Below, one piece after another: positions 23,085 to 36,800 of a stretch of 64,000 nt of DNA. The translations under genes and the position numbers were made by a program. This stretch comes from Phoebastria nigripes (lineage: Eukaryota; Chordata; Aves; Procellariiformes; Diomedeidae): NCBI GenBank assembly GCA_035582835.1, contig JAYKAV010002977.1:2474381-2538380 (forward strand). The letters are read 5' to 3'. Numbering within the stretch: the stretch's first letter is position 1; the number at the start of each line of letters is the position of its first letter. The notes under the pieces are model-generated. The model did no database searches. It saw only the letters and a program-made list of their open reading frames with translations, and had not been told where the DNA came from.

Positions 23085-26000
23085 CTGCAAAAGAGAGGTT
23101 GTAAAGATTAGAGGGTGATTTTATGCCTTTGGATAAACTGGTCAGTACTCAAATAGGAAACACTGGCATATCCCTCATTGAAAAGCACCCAGATCCAGTA
23201 CACATGTGATCAGCTTCCCATCTGATATTATAACTCACTGTAGTTTCATTACCTCAGTTTACTCCAGCTGAGATTCTAGCCTCTGTTGTTTATTCTCAGC
23301 TTTTTCATGAACCTTCTGCATAATTCTGATTAAGCACTTTCTTTGGTTCTGTGTTTTCCATTTCCAAGTAATTTCTTGTTATAATATTACATTTCCCTAT
23401 GTATAGGTACAGCACACTCTGATTCCTTCTAGACATTAAAGGAAATGAAGTAGTAGAGCGTACAAGCTTTGAATACACACATATAACCCATGACACAGGC
23501 CTAGGACCAATCCAGTCTTAGGTCTTTCCTTAACAAAAAAACTGCTCAAAGTGCATGGAGTATTTAATCAATGAGTTTTGCTCTTGTCTTGTTTATTTGC
23601 ATCAAACCTCCATTAAATAGGTCAGGAAGGTCATAAGCAGCAAGGTCAAGAAGAGTCCTTATCTGAGGGACTCCCTGATCCAAACAGCAGTTTTCAAACT
23701 CTGGTAGAGCTACGGGAAGCATGGAGCCGAGTCCCTTATAAGCCAGCAGCCTTTACAGTTCTCCTGACACAATGCTCAGCTCTAGGAGATGTTGTAGTAC
23801 ACAGCACAAACCCTGTTTACTTGCAGGACCAATCCTAACTTGGTTCTGCTAATAAATCTGGACATCACTCAAACCACACAGAAGTTAACAGCAGTTTTCT
23901 CACCAACTTGGACTCAGAGCCAAGAGCAGACTAATGAGGCAGTAGCACATAAAGGAATACAATGAAACAAAGCTTTTGTTACGGGCACCTTACGGCTTAG
24001 TGCTGCTTAGGGTATTAAGGACATGCTTTTCCCTGAGTCTTTCTCCTTCCTCTGCAATCTCTATGTAAGCAAATTTTTTTGCACTAGGCTGAGGAATTCT
24101 CTGCAAATCCAATACTGAGCCTAGTCCTGCAGCACACACAGTTTTCCTAGTCATTCATCACCCGCAGAGGTGACTCTTGTCCAAGGTATATCCATGCTCG
24201 GGGTTTCCCCTTAGTGAAGGGTAAGCTGTGAGACAGAGACAGAAAACTACCTTCCTGAAGAAAAATATCCAATAAATTATCCCATTAGGAGCATGGNAGG
24301 AAACAGAGACTCAGGGAAAAAATTATGAGCCCTCATTCCTCAAAAGTACCCTCTAAATCCCCATAAATGAACTCTGTTTCCAGGTTGCTCCCATAGACCA
24401 TTGCCTTTCCCTGCTGATAACCACAGCTGATGTCACAAACCAGTTGCTCCTGCTCCTGTTTTGCTCATCATTGCAAAGAGGTGCTCCAGTAACTCCTAGC
24501 TATTTTTGTGTAGAGTGGTCAGTCCCTTGCTAGTCCTGATCCTGCCTCTGCCCAACCCTCCCAGGCTCAGTTGGATTATTTAAGGTCCCTTCTGTGCTGT
24601 CCAGCCACAGAGAGCTGGGACACTGAGGAACACAATGTTTGCATAAAGTAAAAGTGAGAGCTCTAGAAAATAGGAATTTTGAACAAGGAAACCCTTTTCC
24701 TTCTTGGCATCTGGTGATGTGGTGGCTTTGTCAGGACACTACCTTTAGCCCCTATTTTCCTTTCTGAAGGTTGATTATTGCTTTAATTACATCTGTAAAT
24801 GACTCAGTTGTATTGGATCATCCACTAAACTCACCCTGCTAGGGAGAAAACAGGCCTACAGAGATTCAAAAGGCTTTCAGCCAAAATGCAAAGAAGGAAT
24901 ACTATCATTCACACTGCACTGAATTGGATTTCAAATGCTGAGCAGAGCCACGGCCTCCATGTTGACCTCCACGTTGGCCTTGGTATAAGGCCAAATGCTG
25001 ATGCATGGCAGCTTGATCTCAGGGCACTCTAGCTGCACTATCTGCAGTCAGCAGTGACACAGAATATGCTGTCATGCAAATTTAGTCAGACTTTCCCCAG
25101 ACTGTTTGCTGCACTCTAGAGACCAGGAACTCCAACCAGCAGGTACCCGGTTAGGATGGTTTGTTACAAATTCTTAGTGACATCTTCTGGATACAAACAG
25201 TAACAGCCAGGAAAATGAAATGGTAAGCTTGCCTGCTCTGTCTCTTCTTGCAGAGTTCAATGCATGCCAAGGTATTTCATAGATGGTATCTTGTATGCAT
25301 TCACATGGTTCCTGGGCACCACGCTTTCCCATTCACGTATTTCAGATATGTGAAGATACTCTAAACGGGGGAGATGTAGTAACCTGGAATATTTTGGTTT
25401 AAAGCAGCAATATTTGCCCCTGGAGGATAAGATGAAGATTCCCTTGGATCCCCTCCTTCAACACCTGATAGTTTACCTGCAGTTATATTCAAGATTTGTT
25501 TAAGCTACAAGTTTCACATGGCACTTCTAATGCTCCTGCTGACCAGGGTCTCTTTGTGTCCCTTTTATCTTCTCTTTCTCTTGCATCCACATTCATACAT
25601 GTGCTCTTCTTCCTCTAGCTTCTTTTCCCCAAGCTAGATGAGGCAGGCTGATGACACACTGTATGTATGTATTTTTGTCACCAGCCTTCCAAGGAATGAA
25701 TGTAAGCAGACTGAACACTGACTTCTTCCCTTCACCACTGGCAACAAATCTAGAAGAACACTTAAGAGTAGCCTCAGACCAAGCATTCAACTAAGAGCCA
25801 GGAGCTCCTTGCCTCTGACTAGGCCACGTACCCTTAACAGCTCTTGGGCTCCATTTCTTTCTCCAAGGTGAAGGTAGCACTTCCTGCTACAACCAAAACA
25901 GAAGAATGCTCAGAAAGTTCTTGAATACGGCTATATTTCAGACAGGGAAATAAACAAGGAAACCCTCAGTTCCTGCCATACCATGAAGTTAGGGTGAAGT

Positions 26001-28626
26001 TTGAGGGAGTTTTGTGATCAGAAATTGTTAAGTACTATGACAAGGAGAGAGCAGGAACGTCTGAAGTGTTGGGTGACAAGTAGTAACACAAATATGTTAG
26101 GAATGGGTTGTTCCTGCCCATAGCTGAACCTTCAGCAGTAGTTGAGTTACAAGGGAAAACGATCCATATCCATTCACCCATATATCTAGCAGGCAACAAG
26201 AGTGGATGTTAAGGGATATAAGGGAAGTTCCTTATATACCAAGGGTGTCTGGAAAAGTCTCTCCTGTGGATGAGAGAGCAGTTCCATACATCTAAATGTT
26301 AATGCCATTTTTTTTCCTGACACAAAACCAAGAGTTGCTGCAGTATGCAAATTTCTGCAGAATGTGAATTGACATGCTGCAGCCCTTTTTTTCTGGGCCA
26401 TCAACTTTGCTTTCTAGGGTGTTGCCACTAGATTTCTTCCAGTCCTTGAAATACTTTAACTGGCTACTCAATGTCTTGGAAGGGCAGAGAGCACAAACTA
26501 AAAACCAACAGGGACAGTCTTCAGTCCGTTCCACAGCCATAAGGACTAAGTGCATGGAATTTGGCCCCAAGGACTCTCTGTATACGATCCTTGCACTTGC
26601 TGGGACTGTGCATAACCCCCACACTCCTGGGCATCACTTGTGAAAAGAGTCTAATTGCTGAACAGAAAATTTTACAATCCATCATAAGTAAGGCAGACAG
26701 GGACAGAACAAGCTCCAGCAGCTCCATGGAAGGCCAAAAGAAAAAAATAGTCCTCAAGAAAAAAAAAGAAAAAAAGACATTTTAAGTAGAAAGTGAGGGC
26801 AGTGTCTGTGCGGCAAGATAAGGGGGCCCAAGGACGGCCAGGAGCAAAGGAGCTTGACAAAAAGCCGGAGCAACATTAGGCAAGAGCTGAGCTAAAGAGC
26901 CCCATGGGAGAAGTGAGCAATAACTTGTGCAGTCAGTGCAGTCAGAAGGAGAAACAAAGATACACTGAAAAATAGATACCAGGAGCACGGCCATGCCTGG
27001 CAGCTGTCTTCAGGCAGTGCACAGGCCTCTGTCTCGCTGACTTGCAGCTCCTCCAGGCACCATTAGATGCCACTCTGCAGCACTTTTCAAGCAACCCAGC
27101 CACCTCCAACACCTTCTGGCAGCTCCAAATGCTGGTGCCAGGCCAGGGAAAGAGCAGCTGGTGGCAGTGGCCGTTGCAAGCAGCAGCCACAAGAGTTGGA
27201 GGTTCAACTGGCAGGAGGGGAGGTTCAGGGCTATCCTCTGGCTGAACTAACATGAGGCTCACTCCTGACCCTGCCTTAGGGGAGCCAGGCCATCCCACTG
27301 GCAGTCTCCCATGGGTCACTTCTCCTCCGTCAGACCCCAGGCTGCTTTGTCACAGCTAGCCCCAGAGTTTTGCCTGCAGAGGAAACTCAGCCAGATTTTG
27401 TCTACCACCTCCTGATGCAGACCTGAGCTCCCCTCCCAGATAGCACCCACAAACATAACACATGCTGCCACCTTGATTAAGCTCCATCAATTTCCTTCAA
27501 GAGTTCCATCTCCTTTCTGCTCTCTACCTCTGCAGATAGCAACCTGCCTTGCATCCAACCCAAACTCATTGTGTTACAAAGATATGGACCCACTGCTGCT
27601 TGGGGAAGGGCATTCTGATTAAAGATCTTGATGTATGATCAGAGGTAAGTTATCAGCAAGCAGTTAAATCATTTGCATCCAGGGTCACACACAGCGGTGC
27701 GTCAAACTCAACAACTTGGAGCACAAATGAAGCAGGCAACATCAGGAGTTAAGAGGAGCAGAAGGCTGGACTGCCTGGAAAAAGGCAAGACTTAAGAGGA
27801 AAAGATTACAGTCAGCTTGACCTTCTGCCTGGTTTGCCACTCAGAATGACAGTATCCCTTTCCTCCTCTTCCTGGGCACTTTCCTTATTTTCCACCCCAG
27901 CTTCTTGCTCAACTTTTCCTCTTCTCTTGTGGCCCAAGGGCAAAGGGACAGGAAGAACCTGGGTGACAGGACAGAAGTACAGAGTGAATGTGGAAGGGAA
28001 AGAAAAGTAGGAGAGATGGTGCACAAGCTGTATCAGGGTAGTACANGGCATGGTAACGGGACCATCGCTCACTCTTATGTGTGCCAATTCCCCAAGTCCC
28101 AGGACACAAAGCAACATTCATAGTTGCTCCTATTAGATAGACTTTTCAGCTGCCAATGCAGCCTGGCTAGCTGTTGCAGTGAAGATGGGGCCAGAATTCA
28201 GCTGTGGAAACAAAACAGCTGAAGTATTTGGGGGAGGAATATGCATGGGGGAGAACGGGATATGGCAGCAGAGAAAATTTAATTTTGCTTTGCAGTGTAA
28301 AGGGTGTGATTGACAAATGAGGTGCGAGTGCTGAATTCTGAGAGCTCTCACAGCTGAAGTTGCATGTTGGTATGACTGATGTAAAAGCAGCAAGCAATCA
28401 CAACTGCAGGCCAAGTTCCTGGAGACGATGGCGATCCTAGGAAATCTCCCATAGGTTCTAGCCCACCTATGCCTCCTGTCCAGGGACCAAAAATATCCAT
28501 GGTTTAGACAATCAGGGGCTACACTGTAGTCCTATTCCATAGCCAGCAGCTCTTGTTGTAACACCAATAGCAGGATTCGTAAAGTAACATCTAACTAGAG
28601 CTTACCAAATATGCTGACTCCCTTGG

Positions 28627-28665
28627 AAAAAAAAAACAAAAACAAAAAAACCCAACAACAACAAA
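28627..28665. repeat. A-rich simple sequence, (CAAAA)-like
   Basis: A run of ten A is followed by CAAAAACAAAAAAACCCAAC and CAACAAC units. It is low-complexity and has no adjoining retroelement body that I can recognise. Confidence 0.75.
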
Positions 28666-31009
28666 CAGGCTATGGCCAGGAGAAGTTCCAAAAGTTTGTC
28701 TGCAAGTTTGCAGTGCACACCTCCCCAGCCTGCCACAGACACCAACTCATCAGTTAGTATTGGAAAGTTTTCTTTCAAATTTTGCTGACACATGCAGGCT
28801 AACTGCTTGGGTCTGCCCACATGCAGAGGGCTCCCTTAGTCATAGCAGACCTGAGTACAATTCATCTCCTGGGTCAGACAGCTGAAGAGTTCAGTGATAT
28901 CTTGGCTGAAGTTTCATTGCCTTGGTCAGGTTTTGCTTTTTCCATGCTCTGTTGTTTTGGTTTTCCATGTTGATTAAGGGTTGTGAATGCTGAATTTCTC
29001 ATTAAAGTTAAATCATGCTTCCTGGGTCTAGATTTTTACACAAGCTCCAAACTGTCCTTTTGGCAAGGTCAGGCCAGGTTTTCCAAAAGGCTCAGTTTAA
29101 ACAGGAAGCAGATGGCCAAACACCCTCCAGGCTTTGGAAATTAAATAAACTGGCTTCCGAGTCAGTTACCATTTTCAGATATAGTCTCCCATCCACAGCA
29201 GTCCATTGACTTAACAAGAGCAGAACACAAAGAAAATTAATCTCTGCTAATACACTTTGTGACAGTTTGTCTAATAAATTCGTGATTTAGTAACAGGATC
29301 CATTATTGCTGGATATGGCAGATTAGGCTCTTTGAGAGAGTAATTACGGATAGGAACAGGCTGTGAAACTGCAGATGAAAAGGGAAGGGGTAGTAGTAGT
29401 TCCAAGAGCGGATTGGTACAGCAGGTTATTAGTCTGTCAGCAGGACAGGAATAGTATTTTACCAGTGGTTCTCCATTCTTCAGTAAAAACTGGTGTGTGT
29501 TAGAATAGCCAGGTTTTCAGTACTACCCAACTTTGTGATCTAGTTCCCTTAACAGCTACAGGAAACACACAAACATAGCTGTGCACTCCTATGTTGTCAC
29601 AGCTGTAGTCCTGTAATTGGGAGTTCGGTTTTCAGGGAACGGAAAGAGGCAGTAGTGGTTTCAAAACTAGAATTTAACCACAAAAACCAGTACTCCCACC
29701 AGATCTCACAGGCTAAGCAGGGCTAGATCAGTGCATGGAAAAAGAGATGACCAAAGTAGATCTACATGATTAAGGACATTGTCACATTACACCACAGCCT
29801 TTTCCATGACCACAGCGGACCAGGAAAGGCTTTGGAGAGTTTCCTTGTTTTTGGCACGGACAGTACAGTCTTGGTTAGTCTGGTAGCTAGAGGGCCAGGA
29901 CAAACAGGAGGCTGTTAGTATCTAATACATTCATTATAACTAGACCCTGACACAATCAAACACCAAACTCATTAGGCTTGTTACATAATTCCTACCATCT
30001 GCTCAGAGACTGCAAGACAGTCAGATCTTCTTCTAAGAAGTTTGTACACAGCAATAGTAGAGGAAAGTGTTTCTAATGAGTCATGTCCAGGGAAAACAAA
30101 GAGCCTTTGACTTCAATCGTTCTACTCTTTCTTTTCTGCTTTACTGCAAGGGAATATTATGGTTTCATTACACCTGCCTCAGCTGCCAGCTGTTAATAAA
30201 AAGCTGGTATTAACCAAATAAATATTCATTTATAACAAACTCTGCAACAGTCAAACAGTTACTTTCATTACCACTGGACAAATGGATTTGGGGTCCACAG
30301 GACTGAACAGGAGAGCTCGACAAAGCTAGAGGCTGTGGAGTAGCACAAACCAGACTCACTGCTAACATCCTCTGAGCTCTGCATGTGCATGCATGGAAGA
30401 GGTGGCTAGCTGCCCTCTGGAGGCTGCAGCCTACAGAGTGAAAGAAATAACCCCAACTAGTATAAATTGGCATATACCATTTTTATGAAGTTGTTCAGAA
30501 AAATATATTGAATGCCCAAACCCCTCTACAAGTAAGTTGGGAATGTCTTTTACTGCCCACGGTGATGGGGCCAAAAGAGCACAGGGGTTTTTTTCAGACA
30601 GTGGCTACTGAGCTGGAACATATCAGCATGGAAAACCAGGAAATAGGCTAAGTATCAGGAGATTTTCAGTCTCCATGTAGGCAAGCACTGAAGCACCAAA
30701 ATATCTGTGGTTGCTTATGCCTAATGGAAAGCAGCATGCTTTAAGGAAAAGCTGCAGAGCTGCCTGGGAAAAAAAAAAAAAAAAATCAACATCAAATGAG
30801 GTCATTTATGTGTGAATTACTTTAATAAGTGAAATGAGGCAGGAGAGTGCCCAGATCTGTTTTCATTGGATGAAAAAACCAATCTTTTGCTAGAGGAAAA
30901 AGAAAGTTACACTTACTTAGAGAAATGCATTTTTGAGAAGTATAGTCATTTCTGGCTTGTACCTAAACCTCAGTTTGCAGGAGGCAATAAAGGGACAGTA
31001 AGGAAGATT

Positions 31010-31110
31010 CCTGTTGTTATATTTTACCTATGACCCACCAGTGGTCACCAGCAGAATAAGATACTGGGCTAAAGGGACCTCTGAGTAGATGATTTTATGT
31101 TCATGATCTT
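31010..31110 (+). mobile_element. Possible old CR1 3' tail
   Basis: AAGATACTGGGCTAAAGGGA followed by CCTCTGAGTAGATG resembles the end of the same ancient CR1 group as at 21563, here in the plus orientation (GATACTGGGCTAGATGGACC-like). Only about 100 bp is recognisable, so the call is tentative. Confidence 0.35.
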
Positions 31111-33077
31111 CACAGGCTGCCATGGGGATTTCAGAGGGGAGGCACCCAGGTTTCCAAATTCAGCTGTAAACTTCAGACTGAAATCAACTTAGAAGCTATG
31201 AACTATACTGCCCTGTTTCTTATTAGGATATTATTTCTGGACTGTACTGAAGACATTTTAGATAAGCCTGAGAATTTTTCAAATGGGATTTGTTATTTAT
31301 GTAGATGGGGGCATGAAAGACACCTTTTCACTCACTTTCAGTATTTGTTATTAATACTTGTATGCTGATGAACCAGTTTTTTGCTGATCCCTAACAAACA
31401 AGCCCCTCAGCCCTGTCTTCTATGAAGAGTTATTTCCAAAGTCTTTAAGCACCTTTGGTTTAAATAGTCTTATTTAAACAACTTTCTCATCACTTCCAAG
31501 AATAAAAGAATTAGATCAAATGTGAAGAGTTGAATTTGCTAAAATAGCAGGTGAGAATACAGGCACTACTGAAATGATGAGTCCATAAAGAAATATGAAA
31601 ATGCTTTTTTATATTTACTCTTGACATTTCTGTGCCATGTTTAATGTTCTAGCTGAAACTGGAAATGGGTTCTTCTTCCTATTTAGTAAACCACTTTCCA
31701 CAAGTTGCTCATTACATGCCATATATAGCTTTTATTAATGGTCTCAAATGTTGCAAGGTAATGGGGTTTAAGAAAAGCAGTCCTTCACATTTTACCGGAT
31801 AGACATTGCACATGAGGCACTGAATTCTCAACATGCATGATGTTCTTTACACTGATATAAGTGTTTTCAGGCATTCATGTATCAGTTAAATCAAAGGCCT
31901 TGAAAACGATATTGGTTTCAGCAGCTCTGCATGCCTGGTGAGCAGAAAAAGCAAGCAGACCATTCTAGAGAGACCAGCTGATAAGTGTTTTCTTGCTTAC
32001 AAAGAGCAGACAAGCATCCCAGTTGTGATCTGACTGAAGTTAACATCAAGACCCAACAGGAGTTGAACAGTGATTAGATTCCCTGTTCCCTGCCTTGTAT
32101 TTAGAATATTTTAAAGTCAGTTTAGCACTAATAAAAGGGATCTGAGTAGCATTCCTGAAGCAGTTCTTTAAGTGAGGATTGGTTTCAAACTTGACAACAG
32201 CCCCCAGATTAAGAGACTGTCAACTCCCACCCATCAGTCATTATTTTTTCTGTTAAGCAGCTAGCACCTTAAGGGAAAGGGGTGCCCAGCTTTCCCTGAC
32301 CACCTAATGCTTCTGAGACCTTCTTGTGGCATCTGTGCATTGAAATCTCTGGCAGTCAGGTGTGGAGCACTTAACAATAATACCAAGTTACTCACTATCA
32401 TCTCCAGTTTGGCATGGCAGAGCTATAGTAAGCACACGGTATGCAAGCGAATGCCTGGACAGCCAAAGGAGAATACTGCACATTACCCCACAAAAACTGT
32501 CTTAGGATAGTTGCTACACTCACATTTCCTAGTTACCCTGCACTGAGCACAATGGTGGGATGCAAAAGGTTTGAGCAATTTTATGCAGTTGCTGACACTG
32601 TTCTGCATGGAGGTTTGTGTTTATTAGGAATTCCAGGAAGATGTGACCCTGAGATGCTTTACTGCAGACAAGAAGGCAGCTGGTTCCACCTCTGCTCAGT
32701 CAATACCCTCTGCTGAATGCAAAACAGTTAGGTATTGAGCTTGTGAAACTGCCACAAGATGCTACCCAGAAACCTCCAAAATCAAGTTTTAACACTCAGA
32801 GCTCCATAAAGAATTCTGAGCAACTTAAGATTTGGATTTCATTTGGCAGCTTGAAGTGTACTTAAAAATGTGAAAATGCAGCAAGGATTGGGCCTGCTGA
32901 GTTGATCATTTGCAGAGCTGTGTCTGTGTACTCTCTGCGCTGTGTACCCAGTATTCCTCTCCACCAAGCAGAGAGGGACAGGCTGTCCAAGGGTACCTTA
33001 CTATGACCATCTCAGTATTTTGTGCAAATTCATGATACTTCACTGTGTGTCTATGGGGAAGAAGGAAAGCAAATTCT

Positions 33078-33175
33078 TAATTCCCTTATTTGCAGAACAG
33101 GCAGAAAACAGAGACAAAAGGAGTTGCCAGAGGCCATACAGTCAACAGCAGAGGCCACTTTAGGACCCAGATAAG
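33078..33175 (-). repeat. MIR-like SINE relic, reverse orientation
   Basis: The plus strand reads AATTCCCTTATTTGCAGAAC, then GTTGCCAGAGGCCATACAGT and a GAGGCCACTTTAGGACCCAG block. This follows the reverse complement of the MIR core (CAGATGAGGAAACTGAGGC..., TTGCCCAAGGTCACACAGC..., GCTGGGATTTGAACCCAGG). Roughly two-thirds identity by eye. Confidence 0.45.
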
Positions 33176-33507
33176 GATTTCTCTGCTACAGTATCCGAAA
33201 TAAGTGTATTAAGTAATTTGGCAAATATTTCAATATCAGCTATTTATTCAGGGCAGGAACTGCGTCACTTTGTGTGACTGCAAACTTCAGGCAAACAAAG
33301 GAATATGTAATAATCGAATCTTTAAAAGATTAGAACCTTACACTTCAGAAATGAATCATTTGTAAAACAAAGGCAAATGAGGAAGAAGGGGAAGGTCACG
33401 AATAGCTCCCTGATAGACCAAAATCTTTTCCCACAAACAAGATGCTTGGACATTGCGCAAGATATGTACAGAAAGATTTGTTTAATTTCTTACTCTCTAA
33501 ATCTGTT

Positions 33508-33523
33508 CCCCCCACCCCCCACC
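33508..33523 (-). other. G-run cluster in intron near a 5' splice site
   Basis: On the MCF2L2 transcript strand this reads GGTGGGGGGTGGGGGG. It begins about 229 nt downstream of the donor of the 33753-33836 exon. Such runs can fold as two-tetrad G-quadruplexes and can bind hnRNP H/F. No function is demonstrated here. Confidence 0.5.
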
Positions 33524-33752
33524 TCATTGTGGAGAGCATGGTAAATTAACTTGCCTTAAAAAAAACAAGCACAGCAAGTTGGCATTTATCAGTTCCATAC
33601 ACTGTGACTGTCTGATTGTAACAGCAATTTTCATTAGCAATATAAAAATACCATTGCAACTGCTGTACAGAGCTGAAGGGTGACAGTCAGCATGACAAAT
33701 TCCAATATGTTTCCAAGACAATCCCGCAGTGTGATTACCAGCAACTTCTTAC

Positions 33753-33836
33753 CTGACAAGATAGCAAATTGCCTGTGGAGCTGCTCTATTATATCCACTG
33801 CAACAAGTGGCCGTATCTCCTGCTGCATGATTTCAT
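33753..33836 (-). CDS. MCF2L2: MCF2L2 exon: start of N-terminal region, DEIMQQ...FAILSG
   Basis: This is the most 5' exon that is certain. MCF2L2 is a Dbl-family Rho GEF (human protein about 1,100 residues) with an N-terminal CRAL-TRIO domain, a spectrin-like repeat and a C-terminal DH-PH module that loads GTP onto Rho-type GTPases. The 84-bp exon encodes DEIMQQEIRPLVAVDI followed by EQLHRQFAILSG. This is nearly the same as the matching part of mammalian MCF2L2 and clearly closer to it than to MCF2 or MCF2L. The acceptor is TTGCACAG|AT and the donor is TCAG|GTAAGA. The exon starts in phase 1 and ends with a single G of the next codon. The 10.7-kb intron that follows leads to the GRGKDG exon. 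The upstream partner exon is uncertain; see the 54-kb candidate. Confidence 0.95.
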
Positions 33837-36800
33837 CTGTGCAAGTGAAAACAAAAATCTTCAATGAGTTAATAAAACCTTAATGACAATTTTTCCATCC
33901 TTTAAGAACGCAGCAAAACAAAGATGACAATCAAAGGAAAAGAGCCTGGCTTGACTATTGGTTCAGATGTTATATGACAATCACAGAGGAGTTTATGATA
34001 CTTACAGAGTCTCATCTTCAGCCTACTTACTTTATCTATCGCCTTGTGATTTCAGAGAGAGTTTTTCATAAACCAGCTCCAGTAGATTTGCCAGAGCTTG
34101 TCACAGGTTTGCTCAAGCTGACAGCCTGCTCCTTACTACTTCATGTTCCATATTAAGCCACTGCATTTGGCCTCCCTCATAAAGCAGCTTTTCAGTCTTT
34201 GAAATAGTAAAGTCTATTTCAGCCACAGTGCCATGTTCCACCCTGAACCCCCTGGTCTCTGCTTGAGGACTTTGTGTAACCAACCAATCCAGAACAGTTT
34301 CCTTTGCTGATGCTTTTTCCGCTACAAGCAAATACATAGTAAAAGGAGGAAATAAGGGTCTGTGAGGCTTTCTTCTCATGAAAACAAAGCCTGTTCTTTT
34401 GAAGTAAACACTGAAAAGTTAAAAAATAACTTGGCAAGCAGCTGGGGAAAAATCACCACAATTTTTGTGTGTGATCTGTTCAGTGACCAGCAACTATAAT
34501 CTCACATTGAGCTAATTTGATCTCTTTCTGTAATAGGTGCACCTAATTGTTCTCCCCACTCTTCACTCCAGTCTAGACCAGCAACATTTACTGGTGAGTA
34601 TCTGCCAGGTCAACTAGCAGGATCCAGGTTTACATTACAATAGCACCTATTATAATTAGGCCTTTAGCCAATGTACAGCTACAGAACAACAACCAGTCCT
34701 GGCTTTGTACAGCTCACCTTTAACTGCCCAGACAACAGGTGGAAGGAAGGAAGCTGAGTCCAGATAGACCACAGGTCAGACTAAAGGCAGGTGGTTGCCC
34801 TATTTAAGCACCAAGATCTTCACTGATGTCAATACAATGCAGGCACTGAAATACTTTGGTGCGCCAGGTTTTAAACAAACTGTCCAGAAATAGGGAGGTC
34901 AGAGAGGTTAGAAATTAGCTTCTTTCTGCTGCGTCCTACTCTGCTGCCCAAAATACCATCTCTGGCTTGCTTTCAGACATTCACTCTGATCCTTTCCAGA
35001 ACTAGGGCTTCTAGGTTTTAAATTACACAATGTCACTTGGAAACTTTTCTGTTCATTCCCTAATTCTTCAGGCTCATTCGACTTTCAAACACTTCACTAA
35101 TGCCTTGAGACAAAGTAACCGAAGAGCATGTGTCATTGCCCTCCCCTAGACAGACGGTGACACACAATATGGAAAGAAGTTGCATAGATTTTGGCTGATG
35201 CACAAAACAAGGCAATAATTCCAAGCAATTGAAAAAAAAAAATCTCAAGGGGGCTGATTCTGCAAATCCTCCCTTTGAACGAAAAAGGGGAAAAGTCAAA
35301 CTACAATGAGTGGTGTTTTTGATGTGGGACCTTCATTTCCATCCTGTTTATGCAGCCCACTATCAGCTTCTCTGATTCTTAGCAGGTGGCTAAGAGCAAC
35401 CAGAAGAACAGACTAATGAGTCATAGCTAAAGAGCTTGGTTTCAGTGATGTTCATAGAACTTACTGTAATTTCAATCTACTGCTATGGTCATGTATTTAC
35501 ACTGTTGCACAGAGTTAGCAGAGCTAAGGCTTAGCTTTGGACACAGACTAGTTTATTTTTACTTTGAGCAGAGATATACTGCTCCAAGTAACCAAGCTGG
35601 GTGTCTGCAGAGCACTGAGCCACGCAGTTATAGCCCAAGAGCCCTGCATGTTAGTGTGTGAGCTATGTTCACTTATTTGAATGTGTGATTCCTAGTCACC
35701 AAATGTATTTTATACTACCTTTCTCATCACCTGAATGGAGCCCAAGACTTGTCCAAGATCTGAGTCTGACTGTGTCAGGTACAGCATGTATACATAAGAG
35801 ATCAGTAAGACTCAAGATCTCCTGAACTGGTGGGGGCTGCAAGTAGGGAAGAGAACAATTTGTTTCAAAAAGCATAGTGGGACAACTTAGATTTGTGGCT
35901 TATTCTCTCAGTCAAAACCTGAATATGCAGTAGAGATCACAACACATCAGAAGGTAGATAGAACCTTTGTAGGAAAACCACCATATCCTCTCCCCACCCC
36001 AAGGCACCAAAACTGCAACAATGAAAACTACATCCCAACACAGCTTCACAACAGCATCTTACACACAGACTCATGACTTAACCTCCAGAGATGACCCTGT
36101 CAAAACCAAGAGAGTTTGCCTTTGCTTGGGATGGCAAGAAACCTTACAAAGCCCTGTTGCTCTCGGTTGATTGACACAGCTTGTCCAAGTAAGATAAGGG
36201 ATCCTGGTCATTCTGCCAGGGACAAATACATTCTGACACCAGTTCAGTGTTTGCTTTTCTCTCCAGACCTCACAGAGCAGGAATTAACAGTAGGATCTGC
36301 CTCATCTCTACCTTGACATCAGGGCAACTTAACCTTGTGCTCTGATGCATTACACTCCTCCTTAGCAGCCACAGTGCAGTGGTTGTCTGGACCACACCAT
36401 CTCACCCTCTTTCCTCCAGCCTTGATTGCTACAGCAGAACTGCTAAAAGCAATGCACATCTACCTGTAGAAGTGCCCTGTGCTACACAGGGTGTCACTGG
36501 TGGATGATATTCCAGCGTTATCACTGACATTGTTCTGAAATCTGCTTGGGGAAAATAGATTCATGTCCTTTCTCTCACCATGACCCTCATGACTATATTT
36601 CACAAGGCTTCTATAACAAACAAGCTAAAGGGACCAAAGACTGCACAAGGCCAACAGGGCTGGTCTCTTCCACTCAAGAAGCATATGCTCTTCTCTGTGC
36701 TATATTTGTTCTGCAGATGCTGAAAAAGAGTCATTCTCCAGGAGTGGTATAGCCATTAGGACCTTTTCATCAGCAGGACACTCACTTGCAATTGATTTTG

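Larger units (their letters stand above)
23085..33752 (-). other. MCF2L2: MCF2L2 intron, 10.7 kb
   Basis: Contents include a somewhat GC-richer segment at about 26940-27440 with several overlapping chance ORFs, an A-rich tract (28627-28665), a 16-base A run near 30770, a possible old CR1 tail near 31010, a MIR-like relic at 33078-33175 and a G-run cluster (transcript strand) at 33508-33523. Nothing coding was recognised. Confidence 0.65.

Noticed and set aside
26942..27319. 125-codon minus-strand ORF in a GC-richer segment
   Set aside because: Several overlapping frames on both strands are open here because GC-rich DNA has few stops. No domain.
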